Made by a program: the position numbers and the translations under genes. Source: an uncultured Aquitalea sp. (GTDB lineage Bacteria > Pseudomonadota > Gammaproteobacteria > Burkholderiales > Chromobacteriaceae). From it: DNA of 64,000 nucleotides. Location: assembly GCF_945957525.1 (NCBI RefSeq), contig NZ_CAMFLA010000008.1:62001-126000 (forward strand), read 5' to 3'. Under the pieces are notes generated by a model, which saw only the letters and a list, made by a program, of their open reading frames with translations, searched no databases and was not told where the DNA came from. Positions 24,603 through 33,937 of this stretch are shown piece by piece. The stretch's first letter is position 1. Every line of letters starts with the position of its first letter.

Positions 24603-26492
24603 TCAGGGTGCGGCTTGTTCCTGTTGGCCGAAGAGCAAGGCTTCCCGCAGGAAGTGCCGGTCGCCGGCTCGGCGGGTGAAGCCGCTGCGGTCAAAAAACT
24701 CCAGAATCTGGATGGCCAGTTTGCGTCCTGTGCCGATCTGGTTGCGGAAGCCGGCAGCATCCGCGTAACCGTGGCTTTGCGCCAGCTGACGGACGATGCT
24801 GGCCATGTGTGCCACGGCGGCGGAGTGCAGGTAGCGATCCGGCACAATGGCGCTGACATGCCCCAAGCGCGCGGCTTTTGTCAGCAGCGTTCTGGTTTCC
24901 TGCTCGTCCAGCGCAAGCGCGCTGGCTATATCCCTCACCCACAAGGCATCCTGCTGGCCTGCGAAGCAGGTTTCAACAGCCTGCCAGCGTGTCGATTCTT
25001 CCGTGGTGAAGCTGACGGAATGCTCCGGCAGATGCAGCCAGCCCCGGGTTTGTTTGAGCCGGCCTTCGGCCAACATGTCGTCAACCAGCCGGTTGAGGGT
25101 AGCGTCGGTTTCTTGCGGCAAGGCAAGACGGCGCAAGCGGCCGCGACTGGCGCCAAGTTGATCCGGCTGGTGCTGGTGCAATACGGCCAGTTTTTCCAGC
25201 AAGCGGTCTTGCATGGCGCGCCAGCGTGTCTGCTCGAAGAGCTGTTTGCCGGCCTGGATGAGGCCGGCTTCGTTTAGTTGCTGTTTCAGCTGCGGGTCGG
25301 TCAGTTGCAGCGCCCAGCCCAAGGTGTCGCATTCCAGGGTGTGGTCGGCGCTTTGTAGGCGCAAACGGGCGGCAGCGCCGCTGGCTGCGGCAAGCTGGCG
25401 CAGATAGTCGAGCCGTTCTGGCCGGCGCTTGCCGCGCACAGGCGGGTGCAGCTCTTGCACGGTGGCCGCGCCCAGCGTGTGCCGTGCGCTGGCGTCGCGC
25501 AGAATAATGCGGTCGCCTTCGGCCAACATCAATGGTTGCTCCAGCGCCAGTTCGGCCAGTACGGTTTGGTTGGGAGCAGCGTCTGACGATTCCAGCAGTG
25601 CGATGCGGCCGACGACATGACCTGCGGCGTGATGGACGTGCGCGCTTTGCCAGTGCGACAGGGTGCTCAATGTTTCCAGTTCGACGGTGAGCCGTAGCGA
25701 CGGCGTGGGCGCCGTCTGTGAGAGCAAGCAATCGCCGCGTCTGATAGCGCTTTTTTCCACATCGCCGCTGATGTTAATCGCAAGCCGTTGTCCGGCGCGA
25801 CCTTCGGCGGCGGCGGCATTTTGCGCATGCAGGCCCCGCACCCGCACTGGCCGGTTGTCCGGCGACAGAAAAAGCGTATCGCCAACTGCAACCTTGCCGG
25901 AGAGCGCCGTGCCGGTGACTACCAAGCCGGCGCCGCTGAGGGTAAAGGCGCGGTCGACGGCAAGGCGGAATCGTCCGCCGCGCTGTTCTTGATCATCGCT
26001 CAGCGCCGCCAGATGTTGCCGTAGCCCATCGATGCCGCTCCCCGACAGGCTGTCCACCACAAAACACGGCGCGTCTTGGTGGCGACTGCCTGTCAGCAGG
26101 GCGCGCAGGGCTACCTGCACCTGTTCAAGCTGATCCTGTCCGGCCCGGTCGGCTTTGGTGATGATCAGTGTCAGGCCGGGGATGCCCAGCAGGCGGATGA
26201 TGTCCAGATGCTCGCGGGTTTGCGGCATGGGGCCGTCGTCGGCGGCCACTACCAGCAGGGCATGACGGATGCCGCCCATGCCAGCGAGCATGTTGCCGAG
26301 GAATTTTTCGTGCCCGGGCACGTCGATAAAACCCAGCGTGCGTCCATCGGGCAAGGGCAGGTAGGCATAGCCGAGGTCTATGGTCATGCCGCGCTTTTTT
26401 TCTTCCGGCAGCCGGTCGGCGTTTTGTCCGGTCAGCGCGTGCAGCAGGGTGGTTTTGCCGTGGTCTACATGGCCGGCGGTGGCGAAAATCAT
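24603..26492 (-). CDS. selB: SelB, selenocysteine-specific translation elongation factor
   Basis: A 629-aa GTPase that carries Sec-tRNA to the ribosome at UGA codons marked by a SECIS hairpin. The GTPase starts at once: MIFATAGHVDHGKTTLLHALTG (P loop GHVDHGKT), then DVPGHEKFLGNM (DxPG) and ITKADR (TKAD, in place of NKxD). The C-terminal third holds the winged-helix repeats that bind SECIS RNA. I start at 26492, where the GTPase begins; the ATG at 26528 would overlap the upstream CDF gene. It carries two copies of GTTGGCCGAA (25065, 25518), both read as Leu-Ala-Glu. Confidence 0.97.
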   Translation of the reverse strand: MIFATAGHVDHGKTTLLHALTGQNADRLPEEKKRGMTIDLGYAYLPLPDGRTLGFIDVPGHEKFLGNMLAGMGGIRHALLVVAADDGPMPQTREHLDIIRLLGIPGLTLIITKADRAGQDQLEQVQVALRALLTGSRHQDAPCFVVDSLSGSGIDGLRQHLAALSDDQEQRGGRFRLAVDRAFTLSGAGLVVTGTALSGKVAVGDTLFLSPDNRPVRVRGLHAQNAAAAEGRAGQRLAINISGDVEKSAIRRGDCLLSQTAPTPSLRLTVELETLSTLSHWQSAHVHHAAGHVVGRIALLESSDAAPNQTVLAELALEQPLMLAEGDRIILRDASARHTLGAATVQELHPPVRGKRRPERLDYLRQLAAASGAAARLRLQSADHTLECDTLGWALQLTDPQLKQQLNEAGLIQAGKQLFEQTRWRAMQDRLLEKLAVLHQHQPDQLGASRGRLRRLALPQETDATLNRLVDDMLAEGRLKQTRGWLHLPEHSVSFTTEESTRWQAVETCFAGQQDALWVRDIASALALDEQETRTLLTKAARLGHVSAIVPDRYLHSAAVAHMASIVRQLAQSHGYADAAGFRNQIGTGRKLAIQILEFFDRSGFTRRAGDRHFLREALLFGQQEQAAP

Positions 26493-26496
26493 GGCG

Positions 26497-27420
26497 TCAG
26501 CGCGGCTCTTCCAGACCCACCGGGTCAATGTGGGTCATGACGTCCAGCACGTGGTGGCTGTCCATCACTCGCTTGCGAGCCGCCTCGGCAATATCGTGCG
26601 CCGCAAAGACATTAATGGAACCGTCCACTTCCAGATGCACGTCCACTTGAATGAGGTCGCCCATCTTGCGGGTGCGCAGATCGTGCAGGGAGGCGACACC
26701 GGGCGTGCCCAGCAAGGTTTGCCGAATGGCTTCGCTTTCTTCTTCGTCTGCCGCGCGGTCCATCAGGTCGTGCAGCGAATTCCAGGTAAAGCTCCAGCCC
26801 ATCTTGGTGACCAGCAAACCGACAATCAGCGCGGCAATGGGGTCAAGAATGGGGTAACCCATCAGGTTGCCCACGATGCCGATGGCCACCACCAGCGAGG
26901 AGGCGGCATCGGAACGGGCATGCCATGCGTTGGCCACCAGCATGCTAGAGCGCACGCGCTCGGCGACGGCCAGCATGAAGCGGAATAGACCTTCCTTGGC
27001 CACCAGCGCGCCCAATGCAACCCACAGCGCGATACTGTGCACGGTGGGGATGGAGGCGGGGTCGTGGAATTTCACTGCCGCTGACCACAGCATGCCCACC
27101 CCGACAACCAGCAGCAGCATGCCCAGCACCAGCGAGGCGGCGTTTTCGTAGCGTTGATGGCCGTATTGATGATCGGCGTCGGGCGCTTTGCGGCTTTGAT
27201 AGCCGGCCAGCAGCACGACGAAATCCGCTACCAGGTCCGACAGGGTGTGAATACCGTCGGCGATCAAGGCCTGGGATTTGGCGAAGACGCCGATGACCAC
27301 TTGGGCAATGGACAGCAGCAGATTGACCCAGATGCTGACGATGATGCTGCGGCGCGCGGCTTTGTCCCGCGAGGCGGCATCGACGGTTTCTCGGTGGGCG
27401 GGGTGAGTGTGTGCAGTCAT
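26497..27420 (-). CDS. Cation diffusion facilitator (CDF) metal transporter
   Basis: A 307-aa CDF transporter with six membrane helices and a C-terminal ferredoxin-like metal domain (about residues 215-300, with HDLRTRKMGDLIQVDVHLEVDG). The metal-site residues are His and Asp in helix 2 (ADGIHTLSD) and His and Asp in helix 5 (WHARSDAAS). This HD-HD pattern is usual for zinc-type CDFs; E. coli FieF has DD-HD. It ends four bases before selB, so the two are probably translated from one message. A link to selenium use is not known. I start it at the second ATG, 27420. Confidence 0.92.
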   Translation of the reverse strand: MTAHTHPAHRETVDAASRDKAARRSIIVSIWVNLLLSIAQVVIGVFAKSQALIADGIHTLSDLVADFVVLLAGYQSRKAPDADHQYGHQRYENAASLVLGMLLLVVGVGMLWSAAVKFHDPASIPTVHSIALWVALGALVAKEGLFRFMLAVAERVRSSMLVANAWHARSDAASSLVVAIGIVGNLMGYPILDPIAALIVGLLVTKMGWSFTWNSLHDLMDRAADEEESEAIRQTLLGTPGVASLHDLRTRKMGDLIQVDVHLEVDGSINVFAAHDIAEAARKRVMDSHHVLDVMTHIDPVGLEEPR

Positions 27421-27797
27421 GTTTTTAATTATCGGCAATACGGGTTGATGGCGCAGTATGCCATAGCTGGCTTAAGTTTTTATTAATTGATGGTATTTTT
27501 TTGGTAAATAAAAACAATAACAAGAATGATCCGCAATCAGGGCTAGAAAGGCAGGGGGGGAGACAGGGGGGAGGCATGAAAAACGCCCGGCGAAAATGCC
27601 GGGCGGAAAGGGGCAGGTACACTTGAAAACATCGCCAGCGTCAGATTTCAGAGGCATCGAAATCCGAGCGCGCGCTGTCGAAAACAGCATAAACCCAAGC
27701 CCTGTCAGCGGATGTCAAGAAAGGTAAAACTGTGTTGGCAGCATGCCTTACTCGGTGGATTGGGCTGTGCCACAATGCGCTTTTTCCTGCGGAGCCC
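27421..27797. other. Intergenic region between the CDF gene and glpM
   Basis: A 377-base gap between divergent genes. It contains a strong minus-strand terminator (27579-27605) with no gene upstream of it, a possible minus-strand promoter (TTGACA at 27713-27718) and an AT-rich stretch (27470-27530) that probably holds the CDF promoter. A small RNA between 27718 and 27579 is possible. Confidence 0.5.
27579..27605 (-). terminator. Orphan Rho-independent terminator (minus strand)
   Basis: CGCCCGGC (27584-27591) pairs with GCCGGGCG (27598-27605). On the minus strand it is followed by TTTTT. No minus-strand gene lies upstream for it to end, which suggests an untranslated RNA or a regulated leader. 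Confidence 0.75.
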
Positions 27798-28139
27798 ATG
27801 GTGGCGTTGTTTCTCAAGTCCCTGCTCGGCGCGCTGGCGGTGCTGCTCATCAGTGTGCTGTCCCGCAGCCGCAATTACTATATTGCCGGCCTGGTGCCCC
27901 TGTTTCCCACCTTTGCCCTGATCGCACACTGGATTGTCGGCAGCGAACGTTCGGCGCACGAGTTGAAAACCACCGTGCTGTTCGGCATGTGGTCGTTGAT
28001 ACCGTATTTTCTGTATTTGTTTACCGTGTACTGGCTGGCGGAGCGTCTGCCTTTGCCGCTAACGCTGGGCGCGGCCACGCTGGTGTGGGCGCTGGCGGCC
28101 CTGTGCCTGATTTTTGCCTGGGGACGGTGGCACGGCTAG
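27798..28139 (+). CDS. glpM: GlpM-family membrane protein
   Basis: A 113-aa inner-membrane protein very like E. coli GlpM: LKSLLGALAVLLISVLSRS, NYYIAGLVPLFPTFALIAH, and SMWSLIPYFLYL-type segments (here FGMWSLIPYFLYLF). It has four membrane helices. The biochemical role is unknown; in Pseudomonas glpM is linked to glycerol metabolism and alginate production. Start 27798 follows GGAG and gives the GlpM N-terminus. It lies alone on the plus strand between two minus-strand sel genes. Confidence 0.9.
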   Translation: MVALFLKSLLGALAVLLISVLSRSRNYYIAGLVPLFPTFALIAHWIVGSERSAHELKTTVLFGMWSLIPYFLYLFTVYWLAERLPLPLTLGAATLVWALAALCLIFAWGRWHG

Positions 28140-28222
28140 GGTCGGGCGGTTGAGCTCTGGGCCTGCGGTGCCCGCGGATGCGCAGCCCGCTTGCGGCGGG
28201 CTGTCATGCAGGATCGGCTAAG

Positions 28223-29620
28223 CTAGTCGGTATCGCGCAGATTGCGCAGCAGCCCGTCTTCGTCTTCCATGCAACGCATGTCCAGCCACAGTTTGCCGTC
28301 GTTCAGGCGGCCGATGACCGGGCTAGGCCGCCGGCGCAATCTTTCGGCCAGCTTTTCCAGCGTGCCGCCGCGTCCATCCAGCGGCGCAATGGCGATCCCC
28401 CAGCTTGGCAGCCGGTCCACCGGTAAGGAGCCGCTGCCGATTTGCGACAGGCAGGGCGCGCTTTCCAGCTGGTATTCCGCCCCGGCGAAGGCTGCCAGCG
28501 CGGGGAGCAGACGTTCCGCCGTGGCGCGAATGGCGTCTTGCGCGCGGGTCAGGCGGCGCAACGTGGGCAAGTCTTCGGCCAACCTGTCCGGTTGCAGGTA
28601 GAGCCGCAAGGTGGCTTCCAGCGCGGCCAGCGTCATCTTGTCGCAGCGCAGGGCGCGTTTGAGCGGGTGCTTCTGAATTTTGTCTATCCACGCTTTGCGG
28701 CCGATGATGAGGCCGGCTTGCGGGCCGCCCAGCAGCTTGTCGCCGGAGAAGGTGATGAGGTCGATGCCGTCGGCGATCATCTTTTGCGGCATGGGTTCGG
28801 CCGGCAGGCCCCAGGCCGCCAGGTCGGTCAGCGCGCCGGAACCCAGATCGGTGGCGACCGGCAGTCCGCGCGCCCGCGCCAGCGTTGCCAGTTCGTTCTC
28901 GCTCACGCTGTGAGTGAAGCCCTCGATGCTGTAGTTGCTGGTGTGCACTTTCATCAGCAGGGCGGTGTCATCGGTAATGGCTTGCTCGTAGTCGCGCAGG
29001 TGGGTGCGGTTGGTGGCGCCCACTTCCACCAGTTTGCAGCCGGCCTGACGCATTACGTCCGGCATGCGGAAGGCGCCGCCGATTTCCACCAGCTCACCGC
29101 GGGAGACGATCACCTCGCGGCCGGCGGCCACGGTTGACAGTAGAATCAGCACCGCAGCAGCGTTGTTGTTGACCACGCAGGCGGCTTCCGCGCCGGTGAT
29201 CTCGCGCAAGAGTTCGCTGACGGCGTTGTCGCGATGGCCGCGACCGGCATCGTCCACATCGTATTCCAGCGTCACGGCTTCGCGCATTGCCGCTTCCACG
29301 GCGGCAATGGCCTGTTCTGCCATGGGGGCGCGGCCCAGATTGGTGTGCAGTACGGTGCCGGTAAGGTTGTAGACCGGCCGCATTTTCAGGTGCTGGCGCG
29401 CACTGACTTTCTTGCTGGCCAGCCGTATCAGTTGTTCATCGTCCGCCCATGCCGGCAGGGCTTGGTGGTCGCGGATGTGGCGGCGGGCTTCGTCAAGGGT
29501 CTGGCGCACGGCTTCGGTAAGCGCCGCGCTGCCGTGGCGGTCGATGATGCGTTCGACAAGAGGATGGGCAAGCAGCCTGTCCACGGAGGGCAGGCGGCTG
29601 TACAGGGATCTGAGCGGCAT
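28223..29620 (-). CDS. selA: SelA, L-seryl-tRNA(Sec) selenium transferase
   Basis: A 465-aa PLP enzyme that converts Ser-tRNA(Sec) to Sec-tRNA(Sec) using selenophosphate. Family blocks are seen in order: [52 protein letters not shown], and the PLP-lysine motif [13 protein letters not shown]. Length equals that of E. coli SelA (463). Start 29620 ([13 protein letters not shown]) is the family N-terminus. The GTTGGCCGAA word at 28574 encodes Leu-Ala-Glu. selD, for selenophosphate synthesis, is not in the window. Confidence 0.97.
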   Translation of the reverse strand: MPLRSLYSRLPSVDRLLAHPLVERIIDRHGSAALTEAVRQTLDEARRHIRDHQALPAWADDEQLIRLASKKVSARQHLKMRPVYNLTGTVLHTNLGRAPMAEQAIAAVEAAMREAVTLEYDVDDAGRGHRDNAVSELLREITGAEAACVVNNNAAAVLILLSTVAAGREVIVSRGELVEIGGAFRMPDVMRQAGCKLVEVGATNRTHLRDYEQAITDDTALLMKVHTSNYSIEGFTHSVSENELATLARARGLPVATDLGSGALTDLAAWGLPAEPMPQKMIADGIDLITFSGDKLLGGPQAGLIIGRKAWIDKIQKHPLKRALRCDKMTLAALEATLRLYLQPDRLAEDLPTLRRLTRAQDAIRATAERLLPALAAFAGAEYQLESAPCLSQIGSGSLPVDRLPSWGIAIAPLDGRGGTLEKLAERLRRRPSPVIGRLNDGKLWLDMRCMEDEDGLLRNLRDTD

Positions 29621-29627
29621 GGAATGT

Positions 29628-29861
29628 TCAGTAGCGAGAGTATCGGTACAGCAGGTATAGCAAAGCCACAAGGAAGGCATTGCCCAGCAGCCAGCTTATC
29701 ACATGACGTAAAAAGCCCAAGCGATTGGCCGGCAAGGGGCAGGGACGGCGGTGCAAGGCGCGATTGAGGCAGGACCAGCCGTCCACGGTGGAGTTGGCGA
29801 TCTGTTCGGGCAAGGCCAGCAGCGGGGCGGAGCCGGTCTTCTCTTCAGGGCGAATCGACAT
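29628..29861 (-). CDS. Small membrane protein upstream of selA
   Basis: A 77-aa protein with one C-terminal membrane helix ([19 protein letters not shown]) and a soluble N-terminus. The ribosome site AAAGGAGG is very strong and well placed, which argues for real expression. It ends seven bases before selA, so the two are likely co-transcribed. I do not recognise a family. A role in selenium metabolism is only a guess from position. Confidence 0.7.
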   Translation of the reverse strand: MSIRPEEKTGSAPLLALPEQIANSTVDGWSCLNRALHRRPCPLPANRLGFLRHVISWLLGNAFLVALLYLLYRYSRY

Positions 29862-30010
29862 TGTGAGCCTCCTTTCTGTGGCGGGGGACGCCGGGCGGCG
29901 ACGCCTTTTTCAATATGATGCCGTAAAAATTTTTAACATATATTAATCATATGCTAGACGAGAATAGTGGGAAAAGGGATCGCGGCGAGCACAAATCGTA
30001 TAATGCCGGC

Positions 30011-31003
30011 ATGACAGAAAACCTGACGCCCCCCTTTGCCGGCCTGACGCCGGATACCCTGCTGGACGCGGTGGAATCCACCGGCTTGTGCGCTTCTGGC
30101 AGCCTGCTTGCGCTCAACAGTTACGAGAACCGTGTTTACCAGGTGGGCATGGAGGAAGGTCCGCCCATCGTGGCCAAGTTTTATCGGCCGGCGCGCTGGA
30201 GCGACACGCAAATCCTGGAAGAGCACGCTTTCAGTTTGCAGTTGGCCGAAAGGGAGATCCCGGTGGTGCCGCCGCTGACGCTGAATGGGGCCACGCTGCA
30301 TCACAGCGGCGGCTATCGTTTCGCCTTGTTTCCCCGGCGCGGCGGCAGGGTGCCGGAGCTGGGCGACCCGGCCACGCTGGAGTGGATAGGACGCTTTCTG
30401 GGTCGCATTCATGCCCTGGGCGATACGGCGGCGTATGTGGCGCGGCCCACGCTGGATATCGCCAGTTTTGGCGAGGAGCCGCTGGCGTTCCTGATGTCCA
30501 CCGCCACCTTGCCGCCCGAACTGAAAGAGGTGTACCGGGGAGTGGCGCAACAGGCGCTGGATGGCGTGCACCGCTGTTATGACCGCGCCGGCGCGCTGCG
30601 CATGCGTCGTCTGCATGGCGATTGTCATGTGGGCAACATGCTGTGGACGGATGATGGCCCACACTTTGTCGATTTTGACGATAGCCGCATGGGGCCGGCG
30701 GTACAGGATTTATGGATGCTGTTGTCGGGCGAGCGCGAGGAACGCGCCGGCCAGCTGGCGGATGTGCTGGCCGGCTACGAGGACTTCTGCGAGTTTGATC
30801 TGCGTGAGTTGCATCTGGTGGAGGCCTTGCGCACTTTGCGGCTGATCCACTACGGCGCCTGGCTGGCGCGTCGCTGGCATGACCCGGCCTTTCCGGCGGC
30901 GTTTCCCTGGTTTGCCGGCGGCCGCTTCTGGGAAGAGCAAATTCTGTCTTTGCGCGAGCAGATCGCACTGATGGATGAGCCACCGTTATGGCGCTTGCCC
31001 TGA
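30011..31003 (+). CDS. srkA: SrkA (YihE/RdoA), stress-response Ser/Thr protein kinase
   Basis: A 330-aa eukaryotic-like kinase, close in length to E. coli SrkA (328), which protects cells against envelope and redox stress. The ATP-binding start SYENRVYQVG, the lysine of VAKFYRP, and the catalytic region RLHGDCHVGNMLW with its Mg site DFDDSRMGPAVQDLWML are all clear. I start it at 30011, at the MTENLTPPF N-terminus; an in-frame ATG at 29951 would add 20 residues and overlap the likely promoter region. GTTGGCCGAA at 30241 encodes Leu-Ala-Glu. Confidence 0.93.
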   Translation: MTENLTPPFAGLTPDTLLDAVESTGLCASGSLLALNSYENRVYQVGMEEGPPIVAKFYRPARWSDTQILEEHAFSLQLAEREIPVVPPLTLNGATLHHSGGYRFALFPRRGGRVPELGDPATLEWIGRFLGRIHALGDTAAYVARPTLDIASFGEEPLAFLMSTATLPPELKEVYRGVAQQALDGVHRCYDRAGALRMRRLHGDCHVGNMLWTDDGPHFVDFDDSRMGPAVQDLWMLLSGEREERAGQLADVLAGYEDFCEFDLRELHLVEALRTLRLIHYGAWLARRWHDPAFPAAFPWFAGGRFWEEQILSLREQIALMDEPPLWRLP

Positions 31004-31091
31004 GCCAAGACTCAGGCTTTGCGAGCGGGGCATGCCGGCTCGAAAAGGCGGCGGAAAGGCCCGCTTATCGGCAGACCTTTCTGAGCGGGGC

Positions 31092-32327
31092 TTAACTGCC
31101 TGAGGGCTCTTCCGTGCCTGAGGCGGGTGCGGTCGGTTCATGACGTTGCTGCATTCGTTCTTTCACCCAGCCGGTGAAATTGTCGGCCGGCATCGGTTTG
31201 GCAATGTAGTACCCCTGGCCCATCAGGCAGCCGCGGTGATGCATGAAATCGAGGTCGGTGGTGGTTTCGATGCCCTCGGCTACCGTGGTGAGCTGCATGC
31301 GGCTGGCCAATTCAATCACGCTGTTGAGAATGGCCTCCAGATGCGGTTTGTCGGCCACCGAGGTAACCAGCGACTGGTCGATCTTGAGCTCGGTGAAGGG
31401 GAAGCGCGTCAGCTGCTGCAAGGTAGCGAAGCCGGTGCCGAAGTCATCGATGGACAAGCCCATGCCGCCCAGCCGCAGCCGCGCGGCGATGCCGATGGCC
31501 TCCGCCAGATTTTCCGCAATGGCGGTTTCCGTGATTTCAAAAATGATGAAGCGCGGCGGCACATGGCTTTTGCGCAAGCGGCCTTCGATCTCGGAAATCA
31601 GGGTATTGCCCTTCAGCGATACCGCCGACAGGTTGATGGATAGCGGCAGGCGCAGCCCGCGCCGCGCCCAGTCCTGCCACTGCGCCAGACCGTGCTCCAG
31701 CATCTTCAGCGTCAGCTCCGTGGTCCAGCCATTGCTTTCGATCACCGGAATGAAGCGTGCTGGCGGGATGATGCCCTGTTCTGGATGCTTCCAGCGCGCC
31801 AGCATTTCAGCGCCTTTCAACAAGCCGCCGTGCAGACTGACCTTGGGCTGGTAGTAGGGGATGATGTGGCCTTCGTCCAGCGCTACGCGGATATCGGTTT
31901 CTTCGCACAGATCCAGCTCTTTCTCCTGCGCGCCGCTGATGGCGTAAAGCCGTTGCAGCAGGTCTTGCAGTTCAGCTGTTTTGAGTGGCTTTTTCAGCCC
32001 GCCAAGCACTGGCAGGCCCAGGCTGCGGCCCATCAGCTCGACAGTGGAAATCAGCAGGTAGTCCTTGCCTGAGGTGACGATGATGTGCGGCTGCAGGTTT
32101 TCCGCCGCCAGCTGCTGCATCACCTGTACACCGTCCACCTTGGGCATTTCCAGATCCAGCAACACCAGATGGGGCATTTGCTGACGGATCATGGATAGGC
32201 CTTCGTCGCCATTGGCGGCATGGCGGATGCTTTTGAATCCGATGTCGGCGCAGATATCGGCGGCCACCTGTCGGTGCAGGGCGCTGTCGTCGATGATCAG
32301 CACATCCTGTAGGTCGGCGAACTGCAT
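31092..32327 (-). CDS. Response regulator with EAL c-di-GMP phosphodiesterase domain
   Basis: A 411-aa protein with an N-terminal REC domain (VLIIDDSALHRQ, phospho-Asp in LVLLDLEMPKVDG, Lys in GLKKPLKTA) and a C-terminal EAL domain from about residue 150. The EAL signature is GAEMLARWKHPE, so EML replaces EAL. The other catalytic residues are present: Asn in SINLSAVS, Glu in FEITETA, DDFGTG, Lys in ELKIDQSLV, Glu in VAEGIET and Gln in QGYYIAKPM. It should break down c-di-GMP under phosphorylation control. It is the last gene of the chemotaxis operon, 21 bases after cheB, linking taxis with c-di-GMP. Confidence 0.93.
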   Translation of the reverse strand: MQFADLQDVLIIDDSALHRQVAADICADIGFKSIRHAANGDEGLSMIRQQMPHLVLLDLEMPKVDGVQVMQQLAAENLQPHIIVTSGKDYLLISTVELMGRSLGLPVLGGLKKPLKTAELQDLLQRLYAISGAQEKELDLCEETDIRVALDEGHIIPYYQPKVSLHGGLLKGAEMLARWKHPEQGIIPPARFIPVIESNGWTTELTLKMLEHGLAQWQDWARRGLRLPLSINLSAVSLKGNTLISEIEGRLRKSHVPPRFIIFEITETAIAENLAEAIGIAARLRLGGMGLSIDDFGTGFATLQQLTRFPFTELKIDQSLVTSVADKPHLEAILNSVIELASRMQLTTVAEGIETTTDLDFMHHRGCLMGQGYYIAKPMPADNFTGWVKERMQQRHEPTAPASGTEEPSGS

Positions 32328-32348
32328 AAAGTGCTCCTTGGTTTCCGG

Positions 32349-33410
32349 TCAGCGGCAGATGGCCTTGGTGATCATGTCCAGCGGCATCACTTCGTCGGCC
32401 GCGCCCAGCTTGATGGCTTCTTTCGGCATGCCAAACACCACGCAGCTGTCCTCATCCTGGGCGATGGTGTGTGCGCCCGCGTCGTGCATTTCCTTCAGGC
32501 CCTTGGCGCCGTCGTCGCCCATGCCGGTCATGATGACGCCGGTGGCGTTCTTGCCGGCGAACTTGGCGGCGGAGCGAAACAGCACGTCCACCGAGGGTTT
32601 GTGGCGGCTCACCAGCGGGCCGTCCACCACTTCCACCTGATAGAAAGCGCCGCTGCGTTTGATCATCATGTGCTTGCCGCCAGGAGCGATCAGCGCGCGG
32701 CCGGGCAGGATGCGGTCGCCGGTGGCGGCTTCTTTCACCTCGATCTCCGACAGCCGGTTGAGACGGTCGGCGAAGGAGGCGGTGAACTTCTCCGGCATGT
32801 GCTGCACGATGGCGAGGCCGGGGCAGGTGCGGGGCAATTTGGTGAGAATGGTTTCCAGCGCTTGCGTGCCGCCGGTGGAGGTGCCGATGGCGACGATGCG
32901 TTCGGTGGTCTGGAACATTTGTTGCCCGGTAGGCGCGGTCAGGATGGCGTCGGCCGACAGTTTGGGGCGGGTCTCGATCGGGGTGGCCGGCAGGCTGCGC
33001 ACGCGCGACATGCGGGCGGCGGCCGCGCCGCGCACGGCTTGCACCAACAGGTTGTTGCTTTCTTGCAGGAACTGTTTCACCCCCGAAGTGGGCTTGGCGA
33101 TCACTTCCACCGCGCCGGCGGCCAGCGCCTGCATGCTGATGTCGGTGCCTTTCTGGGTGAGCGATGAGCAGATGACTACCGGTGTGGGGTGGCTGCTCAT
33201 CAATTGCTTGAGAAAGGTGATGCCGTCCATGCGCGGCATTTCCACGTCCAGCACGATAACGTCGGGCCAGCGCTGTTTCATCTTGTCCATGGCCACGATC
33301 GGGTCCATCGCCACGTCGCTTACCTGAATGTCGGAAGTGGCGCTGAAGACTTCCGTCAGTACTTGCCGCACCACGGCGGAATCATCGACGATCATTACCT
33401 TGATGGTCAT
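32349..33410 (-). CDS. cheB: CheB, protein-glutamate methylesterase/deamidase
   Basis: A 353-aa chemotaxis methylesterase that removes methyl groups from receptors when phosphorylated. The N-terminal REC domain has DDSAVVRQ, phospho-Asp in [13 protein letters not shown] and Lys in VIAKPTSG. The C-terminal esterase has the catalytic [10 protein letters not shown] serine, the [13 protein letters not shown] histidine and the late Asp in [14 protein letters not shown]. It overlaps cheD by four bases (ATGA). Confidence 0.97.
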   Translation of the reverse strand: MTIKVMIVDDSAVVRQVLTEVFSATSDIQVSDVAMDPIVAMDKMKQRWPDVIVLDVEMPRMDGITFLKQLMSSHPTPVVICSSLTQKGTDISMQALAAGAVEVIAKPTSGVKQFLQESNNLLVQAVRGAAAARMSRVRSLPATPIETRPKLSADAILTAPTGQQMFQTTERIVAIGTSTGGTQALETILTKLPRTCPGLAIVQHMPEKFTASFADRLNRLSEIEVKEAATGDRILPGRALIAPGGKHMMIKRSGAFYQVEVVDGPLVSRHKPSVDVLFRSAAKFAGKNATGVIMTGMGDDGAKGLKEMHDAGAHTIAQDEDSCVVFGMPKEAIKLGAADEVMPLDMITKAICR

Positions 33411-33937
33411 GTTTTTTTCCTTGTTGTTTTCGAGGGCGCGGCTTCGGCCAACTCGCTCTCCTGCGATTGTTTGACCCAGACATCGCCCGACTCCACATCA
33501 AACAGCACCACGCGCGGGCTATTGCCGCCCAGGTCCTCCGCCTGTACCGACAAGCCCAACTGTTGCGCCAGAGAGCGCGCCATGTCGATGTTGCGCGCCG
33601 GCACGTCGTGGGCCGGCAGGTCGCGTTCTATGCTGGACAACACTGCTGCGCCGCCGATCAGCTTGGCCTTGAACTCCTTCAACGGGCGGCCGGTGGCCAG
33701 CACTTCGCGCAGCATCAGCAGCATGGCCTCGTCGCCGTAGCGGCCGGAAAACCGCGTTTCCTGCCGGTCGTTGCGGCGAGCCAGCAAGTAGTGGCACATG
33801 CCGCCCACCAGCAAACGCGGGTGCCACAGCGTGATGGATACGCAAGAGCCCAGCAGGGTGCGGATCACGGTTTCCCGCCCGCCGAAGTGCCAGTCTCCCG
33901 GATGCAGAAACACTTCCTGTCGTGTTGTCGTGTTCAT
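33407..33937 (-). CDS. cheD: CheD, chemoreceptor glutamine deamidase
   Basis: A 176-aa CheD protein, which deamidates specific glutamines in chemoreceptors. The catalytic Cys/His/Thr region is visible: [14 protein letters not shown] with GMCHYLLA close behind. A further block is [13 protein letters not shown] with VPARNIDMA. The start at 33937 overlaps the cheR stop. The tail ([16 protein letters not shown]) is short and basic. GTTGGCCGAA at 33443 falls in this tail as Leu-Ala-Glu. Confidence 0.95.
   Translation of the reverse strand: MNTTTRQEVFLHPGDWHFGGRETVIRTLLGSCVSITLWHPRLLVGGMCHYLLARRNDRQETRFSGRYGDEAMLLMLREVLATGRPLKEFKAKLIGGAAVLSSIERDLPAHDVPARNIDMARSLAQQLGLSVQAEDLGGNSPRVVLFDVESGDVWVKQSQESELAEAAPSKTTRKKT

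Noticed and set aside
27579-27718. 6S RNA at the orphan terminator
   Set aside because: The stretch is too short and its ends do not pair into the long rod with a central bubble that 6S RNA needs.
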